Assembly: GCA_003864575.1 (NCBI GenBank)
Contig: BHES01000016.1
Location: 1-43,436, forward strand
Length of the DNA: 43,436 nt
Reading direction: 5' to 3'
Source of the DNA: Enterobacterales bacterium
GTDB lineage: Bacteria > Pseudomonadota > Gammaproteobacteria > Enterobacterales > Enterobacteriaceae
Translations under genes and position numbers: made by a program
The notes under the pieces: model-generated
What the model was told of the DNA's origin: nothing
The model's input: the letters and a program-made list of their open reading frames with translations, nothing else
Databases searched by the model: none
Shown: positions 26,445 through 35,791 of the stretch, piece by piece
Layout: each line of letters starts with the position of its first letter
Position numbering within the stretch: the first letter of the stretch is position 1

Positions 26445-27161
26445 TCAGGCACCGCGCTGTAGCAGCATCGATTTGATATGACCGATGGCTTTGGTCGGGT
26501 TCAACCCCTTCGGACATACGCTGACACAGTTCATGATGCTGTGGCACCGGAATACGCTGAAAGCGTCGTCCAGATCATCAAGACGCGATTCTGTTTCGGT
26601 ATCGCGGCTGTCGATGAGGAAGCGGTACGCTGCCAATAAACCGGCCGGACCGACGAACTTGTCCGGGTTCCACCAGAAGGATGGGCAAGACGTCGAGCAA
26701 CAGGCGCAGAGAATACATTCGTACAATCCGTCCAGTTTTTCGCGCTCTTCCGGCATCTGCAAATGTTCGCGGGCCGGAGGATTCTTCCCATCATTCAATA
26801 AGTAAGGCTTAATCTTCTCATACTGCTTATAGAATTGCCCCATGTCCACTACCAGGTCGCGAACGACGGGTAAACCGGGCAAAGGACGAATGACAATCCT
26901 CTTGCCATTCTTCTGTAAAACAGAGACCGGCGTGATACAAGCCAGGCCATTCTTACCGTTCATGTTAACGCCATCAGAGCCACAAACACCCTCACGGCAG
27001 GAGCGACGGAAAGAGAGCGTTGGGTCTTGCTCTTTGAGCTGGATTAACGCGTCCAGCACCATCATGTCGCGCCCTTCTTCCGCTTCCAACACGTAATCTT
27101 TCATGTGCGGCGCGTCGTCGATGTCCGGGTTATAGCGATAAATCGAAAATTCGAGTCTCAT
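26445..27161 (-). CDS. sdhB: Succinate dehydrogenase iron-sulfur subunit
   Basis: A membrane-associated electron-transfer subunit of complex II carrying [2Fe-2S], [4Fe-4S] and [3Fe-4S] clusters. Its 238 residues equal the E. coli length. Ligand motifs are SCREGVCGSDGVNMNGKNGLAC for the 2Fe-2S centre, CILCACCSTSCPSFWW for 4Fe-4S, and CHSIMNCVSVCPKGLNP for 3Fe-4S and 4Fe-4S. It lies 20 bp after sdhA and is followed by the inverted repeat at 26401. Confidence 0.98.
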   Translation of the reverse strand: MRLEFSIYRYNPDIDDAPHMKDYVLEAEEGRDMMVLDALIQLKEQDPTLSFRRSCREGVCGSDGVNMNGKNGLACITPVSVLQKNGKRIVIRPLPGLPVVRDLVVDMGQFYKQYEKIKPYLLNDGKNPPAREHLQMPEEREKLDGLYECILCACCSTSCPSFWWNPDKFVGPAGLLAAYRFLIDSRDTETESRLDDLDDAFSVFRCHSIMNCVSVCPKGLNPTKAIGHIKSMLLQRGA

Positions 27162-27181
27162 AATTTTTCCCAGCTCATGAC

Positions 27182-28948
27182 CTAGTAAGTACGCGCTTTC
27201 GGCGGGAAGGCCGCACGAAGCTTAGGCTGCATGTTCACCTCACGGCGAGTCATGCTTTCGGTTTCCGGCTGATAAAGCGTATGGCAGAGCCAGTTGGCAT
27301 CATCACGATCTGGGAAGTCGAAGCGGCTGTGTGCCCCACGGCTCTCGGTGCGGTAATTGGCAGAAACGGCGGTAGAGAATGCGGTTTCCATCAGGTTATC
27401 CAGCTCCAGACACTCAACACGCTGGGTGTTGAACTCAGTAGACGTGTCATCCAGACGGGCATATTTCAGACGCTCACGGATCACTTTCAGCTGTTCCAGA
27501 CCTTCGGCCATCGCATCACCTTCGCGGAAGACCGAGAAGTTATGTTGCATACAGGTTTGCAGATCTTTGCGGATAGCCACCGGATCTTCACCGGAGCGGG
27601 TATTGTTCCAGCGGTTCATGCGCTCAAGGGAAACATCGATATCATCTTGCGATGCATCGCGGCTTTCGCCTTGTTCATTGATCGACTCCTGCAAATGCAG
27701 GCCCGCAGCACGGCCAAACACCACCAGATCCAGCAGCGAGTTGCCGCCCAGACGGTTGGCACCGTGAACCGATACACAGGCAATTTCGCCGACCGCGAAC
27801 AGACCTGGGATCACCACATCTTCGCCCTTCTCGTTCACGCGCAGCGCCTGGCCGGTCACTTTGGTCGGAATACCGCCCATCATGTAGTGGCAGGTTGGCA
27901 GAACAGGGATAGGTTCTTTGATAGGATCAACGTGAGCAAAGGTACGCGACAGTTCAAGAATACCCGGCAGGCGGGATTCCAGGACATCACGGCCCAGATG
28001 GTCAAGCTTCAGTTTAACGTGCGGGCCCCACGGACCTTCGCAGCCACGGCCTTCACGGATTTCGATCATGATGGAACGCGCCACCACGTCACGACCCGCC
28101 AGGTCTTTGGCATTCGGCGCATAACGCTCCATGAAGCGTTCGCCATCTTTGTTCAGCAGATAACCGCCTTCACCACGACAGCCTTCCGTCACCAGAACAC
28201 CTGCACCTGCAATACCGGTCGGGTGGAACTGCCACATTTCCATGTCCTGCACCGGAACGCCTGCGCGCAGCGCCATACCCACGCCGTCGCCAGTGTTGAT
28301 ATGTGCGTTCGTGGTGGACTGGTAAATACGGCCTGCACCGCCGGTCGCCAGTATGGTGGCTTTGGCTTTGAAATAGACCACTTCACCGGTTTCGATACAG
28401 ATTGCAGTACAACCGACAATCGCGCCGTCCTGGTTTTTCACCAGGTCAAGCGAGTACCATTCGGAGAAAATCGTGGTGCCGTTTTTCAGGTTCTGCTGAT
28501 AAAGAGTGTGCAACAGCGCGTGACCGGTACGGTCCGCCGCTGCGGCAGTACGTGCCGCCTGCTCGCCGCCGAAATTCTTCGACTGACCACCAAACGGACG
28601 CTGATAAATTCGGCCGTCATCAAGACGGGAGAATGGCAGACCCATATGTTCCAGCTCAAGAATCGCTTCCGGGCCGGTTTTGCACATATATTCAATGGCG
28701 TCCTGGTCACCGATGTAGTCGGAGCCTTTGACGGTATCGTACATATGCCATTCCCAGTCATCCTCATGGGTGTTACCCAGCGCAACGGTAATACCGCCCT
28801 GCGCTGACACCGTATGGGAGCGGGTCGGGAATACTTTGGAAATCAGGGCACAGGTTTGGCCCGTTTGTGAAATCTGTAATGCGGCACGCATACCGGCGCC
28901 ACCTGCACCGATAACCACTGCATCAAACTCTCTGACTGGCAGGTTCAT
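27182..28948 (-). CDS. sdhA: Succinate dehydrogenase flavoprotein subunit
   Basis: The catalytic FAD subunit that oxidises succinate to fumarate. Its 588 residues equal the E. coli length. The FAD-binding Rossmann start is [17 protein letters not shown]. The covalent FAD attachment His lies in [12 protein letters not shown] near residue 45. Dicarboxylate-binding and catalytic segments include [22 protein letters not shown] and [18 protein letters not shown]. It starts 3 bp after the sdhD stop. No oddities. Confidence 0.98.
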   Translation of the reverse strand: MNLPVREFDAVVIGAGGAGMRAALQISQTGQTCALISKVFPTRSHTVSAQGGITVALGNTHEDDWEWHMYDTVKGSDYIGDQDAIEYMCKTGPEAILELEHMGLPFSRLDDGRIYQRPFGGQSKNFGGEQAARTAAAADRTGHALLHTLYQQNLKNGTTIFSEWYSLDLVKNQDGAIVGCTAICIETGEVVYFKAKATILATGGAGRIYQSTTNAHINTGDGVGMALRAGVPVQDMEMWQFHPTGIAGAGVLVTEGCRGEGGYLLNKDGERFMERYAPNAKDLAGRDVVARSIMIEIREGRGCEGPWGPHVKLKLDHLGRDVLESRLPGILELSRTFAHVDPIKEPIPVLPTCHYMMGGIPTKVTGQALRVNEKGEDVVIPGLFAVGEIACVSVHGANRLGGNSLLDLVVFGRAAGLHLQESINEQGESRDASQDDIDVSLERMNRWNNTRSGEDPVAIRKDLQTCMQHNFSVFREGDAMAEGLEQLKVIRERLKYARLDDTSTEFNTQRVECLELDNLMETAFSTAVSANYRTESRGAHSRFDFPDRDDANWLCHTLYQPETESMTRREVNMQPKLRAAFPPKARTY

Positions 28949-28951
28949 TGA

Positions 28952-29299
28952 CTACGCTCCCCAAACAACGATCGTTCCATAAAGTAAATAAACGACTAAC
29001 GTCACGACGATGGCCAGTTGCAGCACCAGTCGCACAGCCAGTGGCTTGACGTAATCCGTTAACACCTGCCACATACCAATCCACGCATGGATCAAAATCG
29101 ACAACAACGTCAGCAGGGTAAATACTTTGGTAATGGAGGAAGCAAAGAAGCCTTGCCAGACATCAAAGGTAATGTCCTGAGCAATGACAACGAAGCCTAC
29201 GATATAGAGGATATACAGAGTGATGACGATAGCGGAGGCACGTAGCAACAGCCAGTCGTGCACGCCGTTGCGTCCTAATGCCGAAACATTGTTTACCAT
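28952..29299 (-). CDS. sdhD: Succinate dehydrogenase membrane anchor SdhD
   Basis: Cytochrome b556 small subunit of complex II, shared ubiquinone and heme site. Its 115 residues equal the E. coli length. It starts [20 protein letters not shown]. Three membrane helices are visible, with the heme-ligand His in [20 protein letters not shown] and the quinone-site Tyr in TDYVKP. The start overlaps the sdhC stop by seven bases, indicating coupled translation. Confidence 0.97.
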   Translation of the reverse strand: MVNNVSALGRNGVHDWLLLRASAIVITLYILYIVGFVVIAQDITFDVWQGFFASSITKVFTLLTLLSILIHAWIGMWQVLTDYVKPLAVRLVLQLAIVVTLVVYLLYGTIVVWGA

Positions 29300-29691
29300 A
29301 CGAAGACTCCAGCCAGAATTGACAGCAGGACGGTAAGACCGATCACCACTTGGGCAGAACGGGTACCGACAGCCAAACTCTCTTCGAGATAGCCAAAATC
29401 CATCAGCAAATGGCGAATGCCACCGCAGACGTGATAGGCCAGAGCAGTGAGTATTCCCCAGAAGATGAATTTAACGACGAAGCCATTCATGATTTCAGCT
29501 GCGTGTGCAAACCCTTCGGGAGAAGAGAGTGACATGCCGAGCAGCCAGAGGAGGATACCTACAGCGACGAAGGTAATTACGCCGGAGACACGATGTAAGA
29601 TGGACGCTATCGCAGTAACAGGAAACCGGATCGTTTGCAGATCCAGATTGACAGGTCTTTGTTTTTTCACGGTTATGCCCACACACCTCAT
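29293..29691 (-). CDS. sdhC: Succinate dehydrogenase cytochrome b556 subunit SdhC
   Basis: Large membrane anchor of complex II, 132 residues. After a short variable start it reads [20 protein letters not shown], as in E. coli. Ser and Arg of the quinone site lie in [12 protein letters not shown], and the heme His lies in [22 protein letters not shown]. Three membrane helices are seen. The frame is open 29 codons further upstream, but the ATG at 29691, with AAGG before it, gives a length near the family's 129; a GTG at 29682 is an alternative. It is the first gene of sdhCDAB-sucABCD and is divergent from gltA. Confidence 0.95.
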   Translation of the reverse strand: MRCVGITVKKQRPVNLDLQTIRFPVTAIASILHRVSGVITFVAVGILLWLLGMSLSSPEGFAHAAEIMNGFVVKFIFWGILTALAYHVCGGIRHLLMDFGYLEESLAVGTRSAQVVIGLTVLLSILAGVFVW

Positions 29692-29916
29692 AGAGCCTTT
29701 TCGTATCGCAGCGAGCGCGTTGATGACGAAGGCACTTATTATTTTCCTTCCCCCGGCCTGGGCGGTGTCAGACAGCAATCAGGGCTAAAAGCCCTCACTT
29801 TATGCGCTCAAACAACGACATCCATTGTGAATAAGCAGCGCAAACAGTGCATTTTCGAATGATAAAAAATGTTGCTGGGTGCTCCTACTTCAGGGTAACC
29901 CGGAGACCTGCGGCAA

Positions 29917-29945
29917 AGTATAGGTTGATCACATTCCCATTACAA
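29917..29945 (-). promoter_or_regulatory. sdhC promoter
   Basis: On the minus strand TTGTAA and TATACT are spaced by exactly 17 bp. The -10 matches five of six positions. Transcription would start near 29910, about 220 bp before sdhC. Confidence 0.6.
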
Positions 29946-29982
29946 TTCCCCTACAAACGCTTTGGTCACATTTCTGCGAAAC

Positions 29983-29998
29983 AGTGATTTGACTCGCA
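29983..29998. promoter_or_regulatory. CRP-like site upstream of sdhC
   Basis: AGTGA-TTTGAC-TCGCA fits TGTGA-N6-TCACA in eight of ten positions. Its centre lies about 80 bp upstream of the predicted sdhC start site, a usual place for a class I activator. sdh is CRP-activated in E. coli. Confidence 0.45.
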
Positions 29999-30032
29999 TT
30001 TTTCACAATCAACACAAAATAAATTATGTAGT

Positions 30033-30062
30033 TTGACATTGGATCAACATTTCCATTACATA
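30033..30062 (+). promoter_or_regulatory. Probable gltA promoter
   Basis: A perfect -35 TTGACA is followed after 17-18 bp by TTACAT/TACATA on the plus strand, about 340 bp upstream of gltA. The -10 is only moderate. Confidence 0.4.
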
Positions 30063-30402
30063 TTACCCATTCGCTCACTTCCGTGATGACTTCGACAGAC
30101 ACATCTGCGCTTCCCTGTTACGCCAAGTTATGCAAAAGTGGGGAAGGTGTAAAACCTCAATCTCGTCGCGAGTAATCATTACATTGAGCACAAGAAAATA
30201 ATGATCTATCGAATCTTTAACAACGATGAAACGCTGCTTGTCCGTCAAATAGTGGTCTAAGGCCACAAACCGACTGCGCTCTACGCTCCCTTCCCAAATC
30301 GATCGCAGAGCCGCCGAAATAATAATGACGGAGCTTCGGGTCGCATTTCAGGCTGTTCAGTTGTTGAGGATTTTTAAAATAAAGGCGCTAAGGAGACTGT
30401 AA

Positions 30403-31689
30403 ATGGCTGATAAGAAAGCGACACTTACCCTACAAGGTCAAGACCCTATTGAACTCGACGTGCTATCCGGCACATTGGGCCAGGACGAAATAGATATTCG
30501 TACCCTCGGCTCAAAAGGCTTGTTCACCTTTGACCCCGGCTTTACCTCTACTGCATCCTGTGAATCTAAAATTACCTATATCGACGGTGACGAAGGTATC
30601 TTGTTGCACCGCGGTTTCCCTATTGACCAGTTGGCTAAAGAGTCCAACTTCCTGGAAGTGAGCTACCTGCTGCTTTACGGCGAAGCGCCAACCCAGAAAC
30701 AGTACGAAGATTTCAAGAAAATCGTTGAACGCCACACCATGGTTCACGAGCAAATTACCCGCCTGTTCCACGGCTTTCGCCGTGACTCGCATCCGATGGC
30801 TGTGCTGTGCGGCGTGACTGGCGCACTGGCGGCGTTCTATCACGACTCAATCGACGTTGAAAACGAACGTCACCGTGAAATTGCCGCTTACCGTCTGCTG
30901 TCCAAAATGCCGACCGTAGCCGCCATGTGTTACAAATATTCCATCGGCCAGCCTTTCGTTTATCCGCGTAACGACCTCTCCTATGCCGGTAATTTCCTGC
31001 ATATGATGTTCGCCACGCCGTGCGAAGAGTACGTTGTGAATCCGGTACTGGAACGCGCCATGGACCGTATTCTGATCCTGCACGCCGACCACGAACAGAA
31101 CGCCTCCACCTCAACCGTACGCACTGCTGGTTCATCTGGCGCTAACCCGTTCGCCTGTATCGCTGCCGGGATTGCCTCCCTGTGGGGACCGGCGCACGGC
31201 GGTGCTAACGAAGCCGCACTGAAAATGCTCGAAGAGATCAGCAGCGTTGATCACATCCCTGAATTCATCAAACGTGCGAAAGACAAAAATGATTCGTTCC
31301 GTCTGATGGGCTTCGGTCATCGTGTTTACAAAAACTATGACCCGCGCGCTACCGTGATGCGTGACACCTGTCATGAAGTGCTGAAAGAACTCGATCTGAA
31401 AGATAATAACCTGCTGGAAGTGGCGATGGAGCTGGAACACATCGCGCTGAACGACCCGTACTTCATCGAGAAAAAACTGTACCCGAACGTCGACTTCTAC
31501 TCTGGCATCATTCTAAAAGCCATGGGTATTCCGTCCTCTATGTTCACCGTGATCTTCGCAATGGCGCGTACCGTTGGCTGGATTGCCCACTGGAACGAAA
31601 TGCACCAGGACGGCATCAAAATTGCCCGTCCACGTCAGCTCTATACCGGCTACGACAAACGTGATTTCCATTCCCAGCTGAAAAAATAA
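30403..31689 (+). CDS. gltA: Type II citrate synthase
   Basis: A cytoplasmic enzyme that condenses oxaloacetate and acetyl-CoA to citrate, the entry to the TCA cycle. Its 428 residues fit the NADH-inhibited hexameric type II form. It starts [20 protein letters not shown]. Catalytic residues lie in [20 protein letters not shown], in [12 protein letters not shown] (first active-site His), [15 protein letters not shown] (second His), and VDFYSGIIL (Asp). AAGGAG precedes the ATG at a normal distance. It is divergent from sdhC and ends at a strong terminator. Confidence 0.98.
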   Translation: MADKKATLTLQGQDPIELDVLSGTLGQDEIDIRTLGSKGLFTFDPGFTSTASCESKITYIDGDEGILLHRGFPIDQLAKESNFLEVSYLLLYGEAPTQKQYEDFKKIVERHTMVHEQITRLFHGFRRDSHPMAVLCGVTGALAAFYHDSIDVENERHREIAAYRLLSKMPTVAAMCYKYSIGQPFVYPRNDLSYAGNFLHMMFATPCEEYVVNPVLERAMDRILILHADHEQNASTSTVRTAGSSGANPFACIAAGIASLWGPAHGGANEAALKMLEEISSVDHIPEFIKRAKDKNDSFRLMGFGHRVYKNYDPRATVMRDTCHEVLKELDLKDNNLLEVAMELEHIALNDPYFIEKKLYPNVDFYSGIILKAMGIPSSMFTVIFAMARTVGWIAHWNEMHQDGIKIARPRQLYTGYDKRDFHSQLKK

Positions 31690-31717
31690 CGAATTCGGTT
31701 TCGACTGAAGATAAAAA

Positions 31718-31743
31718 GGCACCTTCACGGTGCCTTTTTTTTT
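31718..31743. terminator. Bidirectional terminator between gltA and nei
   Basis: Stem GGCACC/GGTGCC with loop TTCAC, followed by nine T residues on the plus strand (end of gltA). Five A residues upstream give a T-run on the minus strand too, so it probably also ends the pxpB-nei operon. Confidence 0.85.
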
Positions 31744-31760
31744 CATTAAAAATCAATCGA

Positions 31761-32555
31761 CTACACCTGGCATATCGGGCACCAGAAGAAGGGCCGTGAT
31801 GACACACTCCCTTTCACGATAGGATCACCGCAGCGTTCGCAGGGTTGCCCAGTGCGGCCAAACACGTTGAAGCGAAACAGAGCGCCGTGGTGCACATTTT
31901 CATCCATCGTGCCACGTGTCGCATACGACAGACGGGCGACGGACAGACAGGCATCGGCCAGTGCATCCAGTTCGGTGTCATTCAGCTCTTTCGGTTTATG
32001 TCCCGGCAGCAGTTTTGCCAGCCACAGGATCTCCGCCCGCAGATAATTACCCAGACCGGCCAGAAACGCCTGATCGAGTAACATGCCGCCAAGCTGACGA
32101 TTGCGAAATTTCGGCGAAAGCAACCGCTCACGTACCTGAGCGACCGTCAGGGTTTCATCCAGCACGTCCGGTCCTATACGTTGCAAAAACGGATGATTTT
32201 CGATCTCCGCCGTATCGTAAATGCCAATCTCCGAGGCGCTGTACAACAGGATAGACGCATCGGGAGTTTCCAGTTTCACCCGCAGCGAACGCTGGGTCTC
32301 TTTAGGGTTTTCACCGGCATTCACCACCCGCCAGACGCCGTACAACTGATTGTGGCTGTAGAGCGTCAGACCGTTGGAAAAGTGCGTCAACAGCGCCTTG
32401 CCACGCGTTTCTATCGACGTCACCCTCGTGCCTCTGAGCGCGGACTGATAGGGCTTCAACGAGGGAAACGCAAACCAGACATCGGTGAGCGGTTTATTTA
32501 CTACCGCGCTCACCAGTAAATCAGCCGCGCGGCGAATTTCAGGACCTTCAGGCAT
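31761..32555 (-). CDS. nei: Endonuclease VIII (DNA glycosylase/AP lyase)
   Basis: A Fpg/Nei-family base-excision repair enzyme that removes oxidised pyrimidines and cleaves the strand by beta,delta-elimination. Its 264 residues start [14 protein letters not shown]: the Pro nucleophile is exposed after Met removal and Glu3 is catalytic. Lys53 lies in [10 protein letters not shown]. The helix-two-turn-helix has [17 protein letters not shown]4 zinc finger closes the protein (CERCGDPI, then WCPICQV). It is the last gene of the pxpB-pxpC-pxpA-pcp-nei run; its ATG overlaps the pcp stop by one base (TGATG). DNA repair is unrelated to the oxoproline genes, but nei also sits beside pxpA in E. coli. 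Confidence 0.96.
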   Translation of the reverse strand: MPEGPEIRRAADLLVSAVVNKPLTDVWFAFPSLKPYQSALRGTRVTSIETRGKALLTHFSNGLTLYSHNQLYGVWRVVNAGENPKETQRSLRVKLETPDASILLYSASEIGIYDTAEIENHPFLQRIGPDVLDETLTVAQVRERLLSPKFRNRQLGGMLLDQAFLAGLGNYLRAEILWLAKLLPGHKPKELNDTELDALADACLSVARLSYATRGTMDENVHHGALFRFNVFGRTGQPCERCGDPIVKGSVSSRPFFWCPICQV

Positions 32556-33205
32556 CAGTGCGTTGCGCCCTCCGCCACCCGTAAATCCTGCTCGGTATGC
32601 AGGGCAATAGCGATGGTCAGTTCAAGTGCTTCAAGGACCGTTTTTACCGACATGCTCGGCTGGCCGGGATGCGCCGCCGCCTGCTCAGGCAGATACGGAA
32701 TATGAATAAATCCCCCCTTCACCACCTTGCAACTCGCTTGTGCCAGTCGGTGCAACAGGCCGTACATGACGTGGTTACAGACATAGGTTCCTGCGGTTTG
32801 AGAAACCGTGGCCGGAATACCCGCTTCGCGCAATCCGTTCACAATGGCCTTGATGGGCAGCAGTGAAAAATAAGCTGCCGGACCGTCGCTGACAATCACC
32901 TGGTCAACCGGCTGATTACCTTCGTTATCCGCAATGCGTGCATCATCAACGTTAATCGCCACGCGTTCAACGCTGAAATCAGTGCGGCCACCAGCCTGTC
33001 CGACAGCAATCACCATGACAGGATCCACCTCATCAATCGCCGCATTCAGCGCGTCAATGGCTTTGCCAAACACGCAAGGCAGCTGACGGATAACAATGCG
33101 GGCGCCAGAGAGTTCCAGATCTTCGAGTTGCTTCACCACTTCCCACGACGGATTGAGACGTTCGCCGCCAAAGGGTTCAAAACCGGTAACCAGAACTTTA
33201 CGCAT
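32555..33205 (-). CDS. pcp: Pyroglutamyl-peptidase I
   Basis: A cytoplasmic C15 cysteine peptidase that removes N-terminal pyroglutamate (5-oxoproline) from peptides. Its 216 residues fit the family. It starts [21 protein letters not shown]. The catalytic Glu lies in the region [15 protein letters not shown], the Cys in [16 protein letters not shown] (near residue 144), and the His in [12 protein letters not shown]. The free 5-oxoproline it releases is the substrate of PxpABC, encoded immediately upstream, so the operon links release and ring opening. It starts 26 bp after pxpA and overlaps nei by one base. E. coli K-12 lacks a pcp gene at this locus. Confidence 0.95.
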   Translation of the reverse strand: MRKVLVTGFEPFGGERLNPSWEVVKQLEDLELSGARIVIRQLPCVFGKAIDALNAAIDEVDPVMVIAVGQAGGRTDFSVERVAINVDDARIADNEGNQPVDQVIVSDGPAAYFSLLPIKAIVNGLREAGIPATVSQTAGTYVCNHVMYGLLHRLAQASCKVVKGGFIHIPYLPEQAAAHPGQPSMSVKTVLEALELTIAIALHTEQDLRVAEGATH

Positions 33206-33231
33206 AACCTCTCCTGATGCTGTTAATAGAG

Positions 33232-33981
33232 TCAGCCTGCGCTGACCAGAATATCCTGCTCACGAAACGCGTCGCGTAAGCGGCGGGCGAACTCAAGAGC
33301 ATGCTCGCCATCGCCGTGCAGGCAAACGGTATCAGCCTGCACCGGAACACGTACTGCGTCGCGGCTGATCACCGCCCGTTGCTGTACCATCATCAGCGTT
33401 TGCTGTAAGGCCATCTCGTCGCTTTCAATCAGCGCTCCGGGCTGGCTGCGCGGCACCAGCGTACCGTTGTTTTGATAGCCACGGTCGGCAAAAACTTCCT
33501 GACGAGTGGTCAGCCCCAAGCGTTCACCGGCAAGAATCAATTCACTGCCCGCCAGCCCGACCAGACGTAATGTCGGGTCAACCGCATGCACCGCGCGGGC
33601 GATAGCATCGGCAAGCATTGCGTCTGTTGCCGCCTGGTTGTAAAGCATACCGTGCGGTTTGACGTGAACCATTTTGGCGCCCTCAGCCTGACAGAGCGCG
33701 GCCAGCGCACCGAGTTGATAGACCACCTGCGCGAACACCGTTTCTGGCGGCAACTGCATGGCGGTACGCCCGAAATTTTCGCGGTCGGGGAAACTCGGGT
33801 GAGCGCCTATCGCCACACCATATTTCAGCGCCCAACGGATCGACTGCTGCATGGTCTGCGCGTCACCGGCGTGAAATCCGCAGGCAATATTGGCCGAACT
33901 GACCTGTTGTAACAGGGCTTCGTCATTGGCGCAGCCTTCACCGAGATCGGCATTCAAATCTACCGTGATTTTAGCGCCCAT
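33232..33981 (-). CDS. pxpA: 5-oxoprolinase subunit PxpA (LamB/YcsF family)
   Basis: A subunit of the ATP-dependent 5-oxoprolinase that opens 5-oxoproline to glutamate in the cytoplasm. Its 249 residues show the family signature [18 protein letters not shown] at the N-terminus, [63 protein letters not shown] and [14 protein letters not shown]. The ATG at 33981 overlaps the end of pxpC by 11 bases. It corresponds to YbgL of E. coli. Confidence 0.96.
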   Translation of the reverse strand: MGAKITVDLNADLGEGCANDEALLQQVSSANIACGFHAGDAQTMQQSIRWALKYGVAIGAHPSFPDRENFGRTAMQLPPETVFAQVVYQLGALAALCQAEGAKMVHVKPHGMLYNQAATDAMLADAIARAVHAVDPTLRLVGLAGSELILAGERLGLTTRQEVFADRGYQNNGTLVPRSQPGALIESDEMALQQTLMMVQQRAVISRDAVRVPVQADTVCLHGDGEHALEFARRLRDAFREQDILVSAG

Positions 33982-34900
33982 GCAGACTCCACTTTATCTG
34001 ATCGATAAACCGCTGCTGCTCACGTAACGCGGTTTGCGCTTCGTCGAGGGAACATTTCACAAAATGTATCGGTTCACCCAGACGGATCTGCGCCAGATTG
34101 TATAAATCGGCTTCAATAACGCAGGCAATACGCGGATACCCACCGGTTGTCTGAGCATCGGCCATCAGCACAATCGGCTGGCCCCCATGAGGAACCTGCA
34201 CTACGCCCGGCAACAGGCCGTGCGACAGCATCTCGCGGTCAGTTTCACGCGTAAGCGCATGACCGTGCAGCCGATATCCCATGCGGTTGCTTTGCGGGCT
34301 GAGTTGCCATGCAGTACGCCAGAACGAATCGCGCGCTTCCTCACTGAACTCCTGATATTCCGGCCCCGGCAGCGCACGAATACGGTTACCGAACAACACC
34401 TGTTTGATGCCGATAGACTGCTTGGGTTCCGACCCTTTTTTGCCCACCGGCAGAGCGTCGCCATCGCGCAGCGGACGCCCCGCCAGACCGCCAAAGCCGG
34501 TTTTAAGATCGGTACTGCGCGACCCCAGAACCTCAGGCACATCAATGCCACCAGAAACCGCCAGATAGCTGCGCATACCGCGCGTCGGGGTTTTCATAGT
34601 CAGGACCTGACCGGGCTTCACGGCATAACACCAGCCGGTCCACAGGGATTTACCGTCCAGCTCCGCGTGGCAACCGGCACCGGTCAGCGCAATCCAGCCT
34701 GCACGGCTGAATTGGGTACTGAACTGGCCCAGGGTGATTTCCAGCCCCGCCGCGTTCTCATCATTGCCCACCAGCAAATTACCAATGCGCAGTGCAGGGG
34801 CATCCAGCGCGCCCGTCTGGCTGACGCCCAGATGGCGGTAGCCACTGCGGCCTAAATCCTGCACGGTGGTGAATATTCCGGCCCGAAGAATGTTTAACAT
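33971..34900 (-). CDS. pxpC: 5-oxoprolinase subunit PxpC
   Basis: The biotin-dependent carboxylase-like (KipA-type) subunit of 5-oxoprolinase, 309 residues. It starts [20 protein letters not shown] and carries [40 protein letters not shown] (split by the usual motif boundaries), [29 protein letters not shown] and [10 protein letters not shown]. The longer frame to 34945 is rejected because the ATG at 34900 has a perfect AAGGAGG before it. That ATG overlaps the pxpB stop by seven bases. It corresponds to YbgK of E. coli. Confidence 0.95.
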   Translation of the reverse strand: MLNILRAGIFTTVQDLGRSGYRHLGVSQTGALDAPALRIGNLLVGNDENAAGLEITLGQFSTQFSRAGWIALTGAGCHAELDGKSLWTGWCYAVKPGQVLTMKTPTRGMRSYLAVSGGIDVPEVLGSRSTDLKTGFGGLAGRPLRDGDALPVGKKGSEPKQSIGIKQVLFGNRIRALPGPEYQEFSEEARDSFWRTAWQLSPQSNRMGYRLHGHALTRETDREMLSHGLLPGVVQVPHGGQPIVLMADAQTTGGYPRIACVIEADLYNLAQIRLGEPIHFVKCSLDEAQTALREQQRFIDQIKWSLHGR

Positions 34901-35559
34901 ATGCCCTCCTTTTGCGGAACAAAGCGGACTTTGTCGCCGGGACATAACAGGGTCGGTAGCGATTTTTGCGGGTCAAACATAGCAAGGGACGTATGGCCAA
35001 TCACCTGCCAGCCGCCGGGCGTAATCAACGGGTAAATCCCGGTCTGACTGCCGCCAATGCCGACGGACCCCGCAGGAACGGTCAGACGAGGTTCGGCATG
35101 TCTAGGGGTTGCGAGGGCTTGCGGCATCCCGCCGAGGTAAGGAAAACCGGGCTGAAAACCGAGGAAATAGACGATGTAGTCAGCGCCAGAATGCATCTCG
35201 ACCACCTGACGCGGGCTCATGCCGGTATGTTGCGCCACGAATTCCAGATCAGGCCCCCCTTTACCGCCATACACCACTGGGATCTCAATCAGCCGTGAGT
35301 CGGGCTCAATTACTTCGCTCTCTTCCCACCACCGTTGCAGACGTTCAATGGCGTCCAACGCGGAGCTCTGCGCATCGGACAGCAGCACCGTCAAATTATT
35401 CATGCCGGGAATGGTTTCACGAACGCCGGGATAGGTTTCCCGGTCTTGCAAACGCTGCGCCAAACCCCAAATCCGCTGCTGGCTTGCCAGCGAAACGGGC
35501 GGCTCAAGTTCCAGAACGACTGCGCGTTCGCCCAGCAGATAACATCGTGCTCGTTGCAC
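34894..35559 (-). CDS. pxpB: 5-oxoprolinase subunit PxpB
   Basis: The KipI-like subunit of 5-oxoprolinase, 221 residues and first gene of the operon. Motifs are [10 protein letters not shown] at the N-terminus, [48 protein letters not shown], and [11 protein letters not shown] near the C-terminus. The start is a GTG at 35559, with GGAG seven bases upstream. It is divergent from the MFS gene at 35792; the 232-bp gap between them should hold both promoters. It corresponds to YbgJ of E. coli. Confidence 0.95.
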   Translation of the reverse strand: MQRARCYLLGERAVVLELEPPVSLASQQRIWGLAQRLQDRETYPGVRETIPGMNNLTVLLSDAQSSALDAIERLQRWWEESEVIEPDSRLIEIPVVYGGKGGPDLEFVAQHTGMSPRQVVEMHSGADYIVYFLGFQPGFPYLGGMPQALATPRHAEPRLTVPAGSVGIGGSQTGIYPLITPGGWQVIGHTSLAMFDPQKSLPTLLCPGDKVRFVPQKEGIC

Positions 35560-35791
35560 AAAACACTCCTAAGAAAAGGTGGCCGCTATAAACCATCAAC
35601 GGAAAGAAAATCGTTATGCTGAAAACAGTTAAGTTGTAAACAGTTATGCTGGAAAGCGACCCGCAATGTCAACTCATCTGCCACGGCGAAAACACCCCTT
35701 CGGGTTTCCCCCATCGGTTTCAACTGCTACTCTCCATAGTGTTGTTCTATTTTTCAGCTTTTGGACAAAGCCTTTTAGATACTCAAGGGAG

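Larger units (their letters stand above)
29692..30402. promoter_or_regulatory. sdhC/gltA divergent control region (711 bp)
   Basis: No credible gene; one 63-codon minus-strand frame at 30075-30266 is rejected. The region holds the sdhC promoter (29917-29945), a CRP-like site (29983-29998) and a likely gltA promoter (30033-30062), leaving a gltA leader of roughly 330 bases. Long leaders at gltA are also known in E. coli. Confidence 0.7.

Noticed and set aside
27281-28807. 508-codon open frame on the plus strand opposite sdhA
   Set aside because: It is a codon-bias shadow of sdhA. The translation has no recognisable domain, and sdhA is complete and conserved on the other strand.
30075-30266. 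63-codon minus-strand frame in the sdhC-gltA gap
   Set aside because: No ribosome binding site, no family resemblance, and it lies in the gltA leader.
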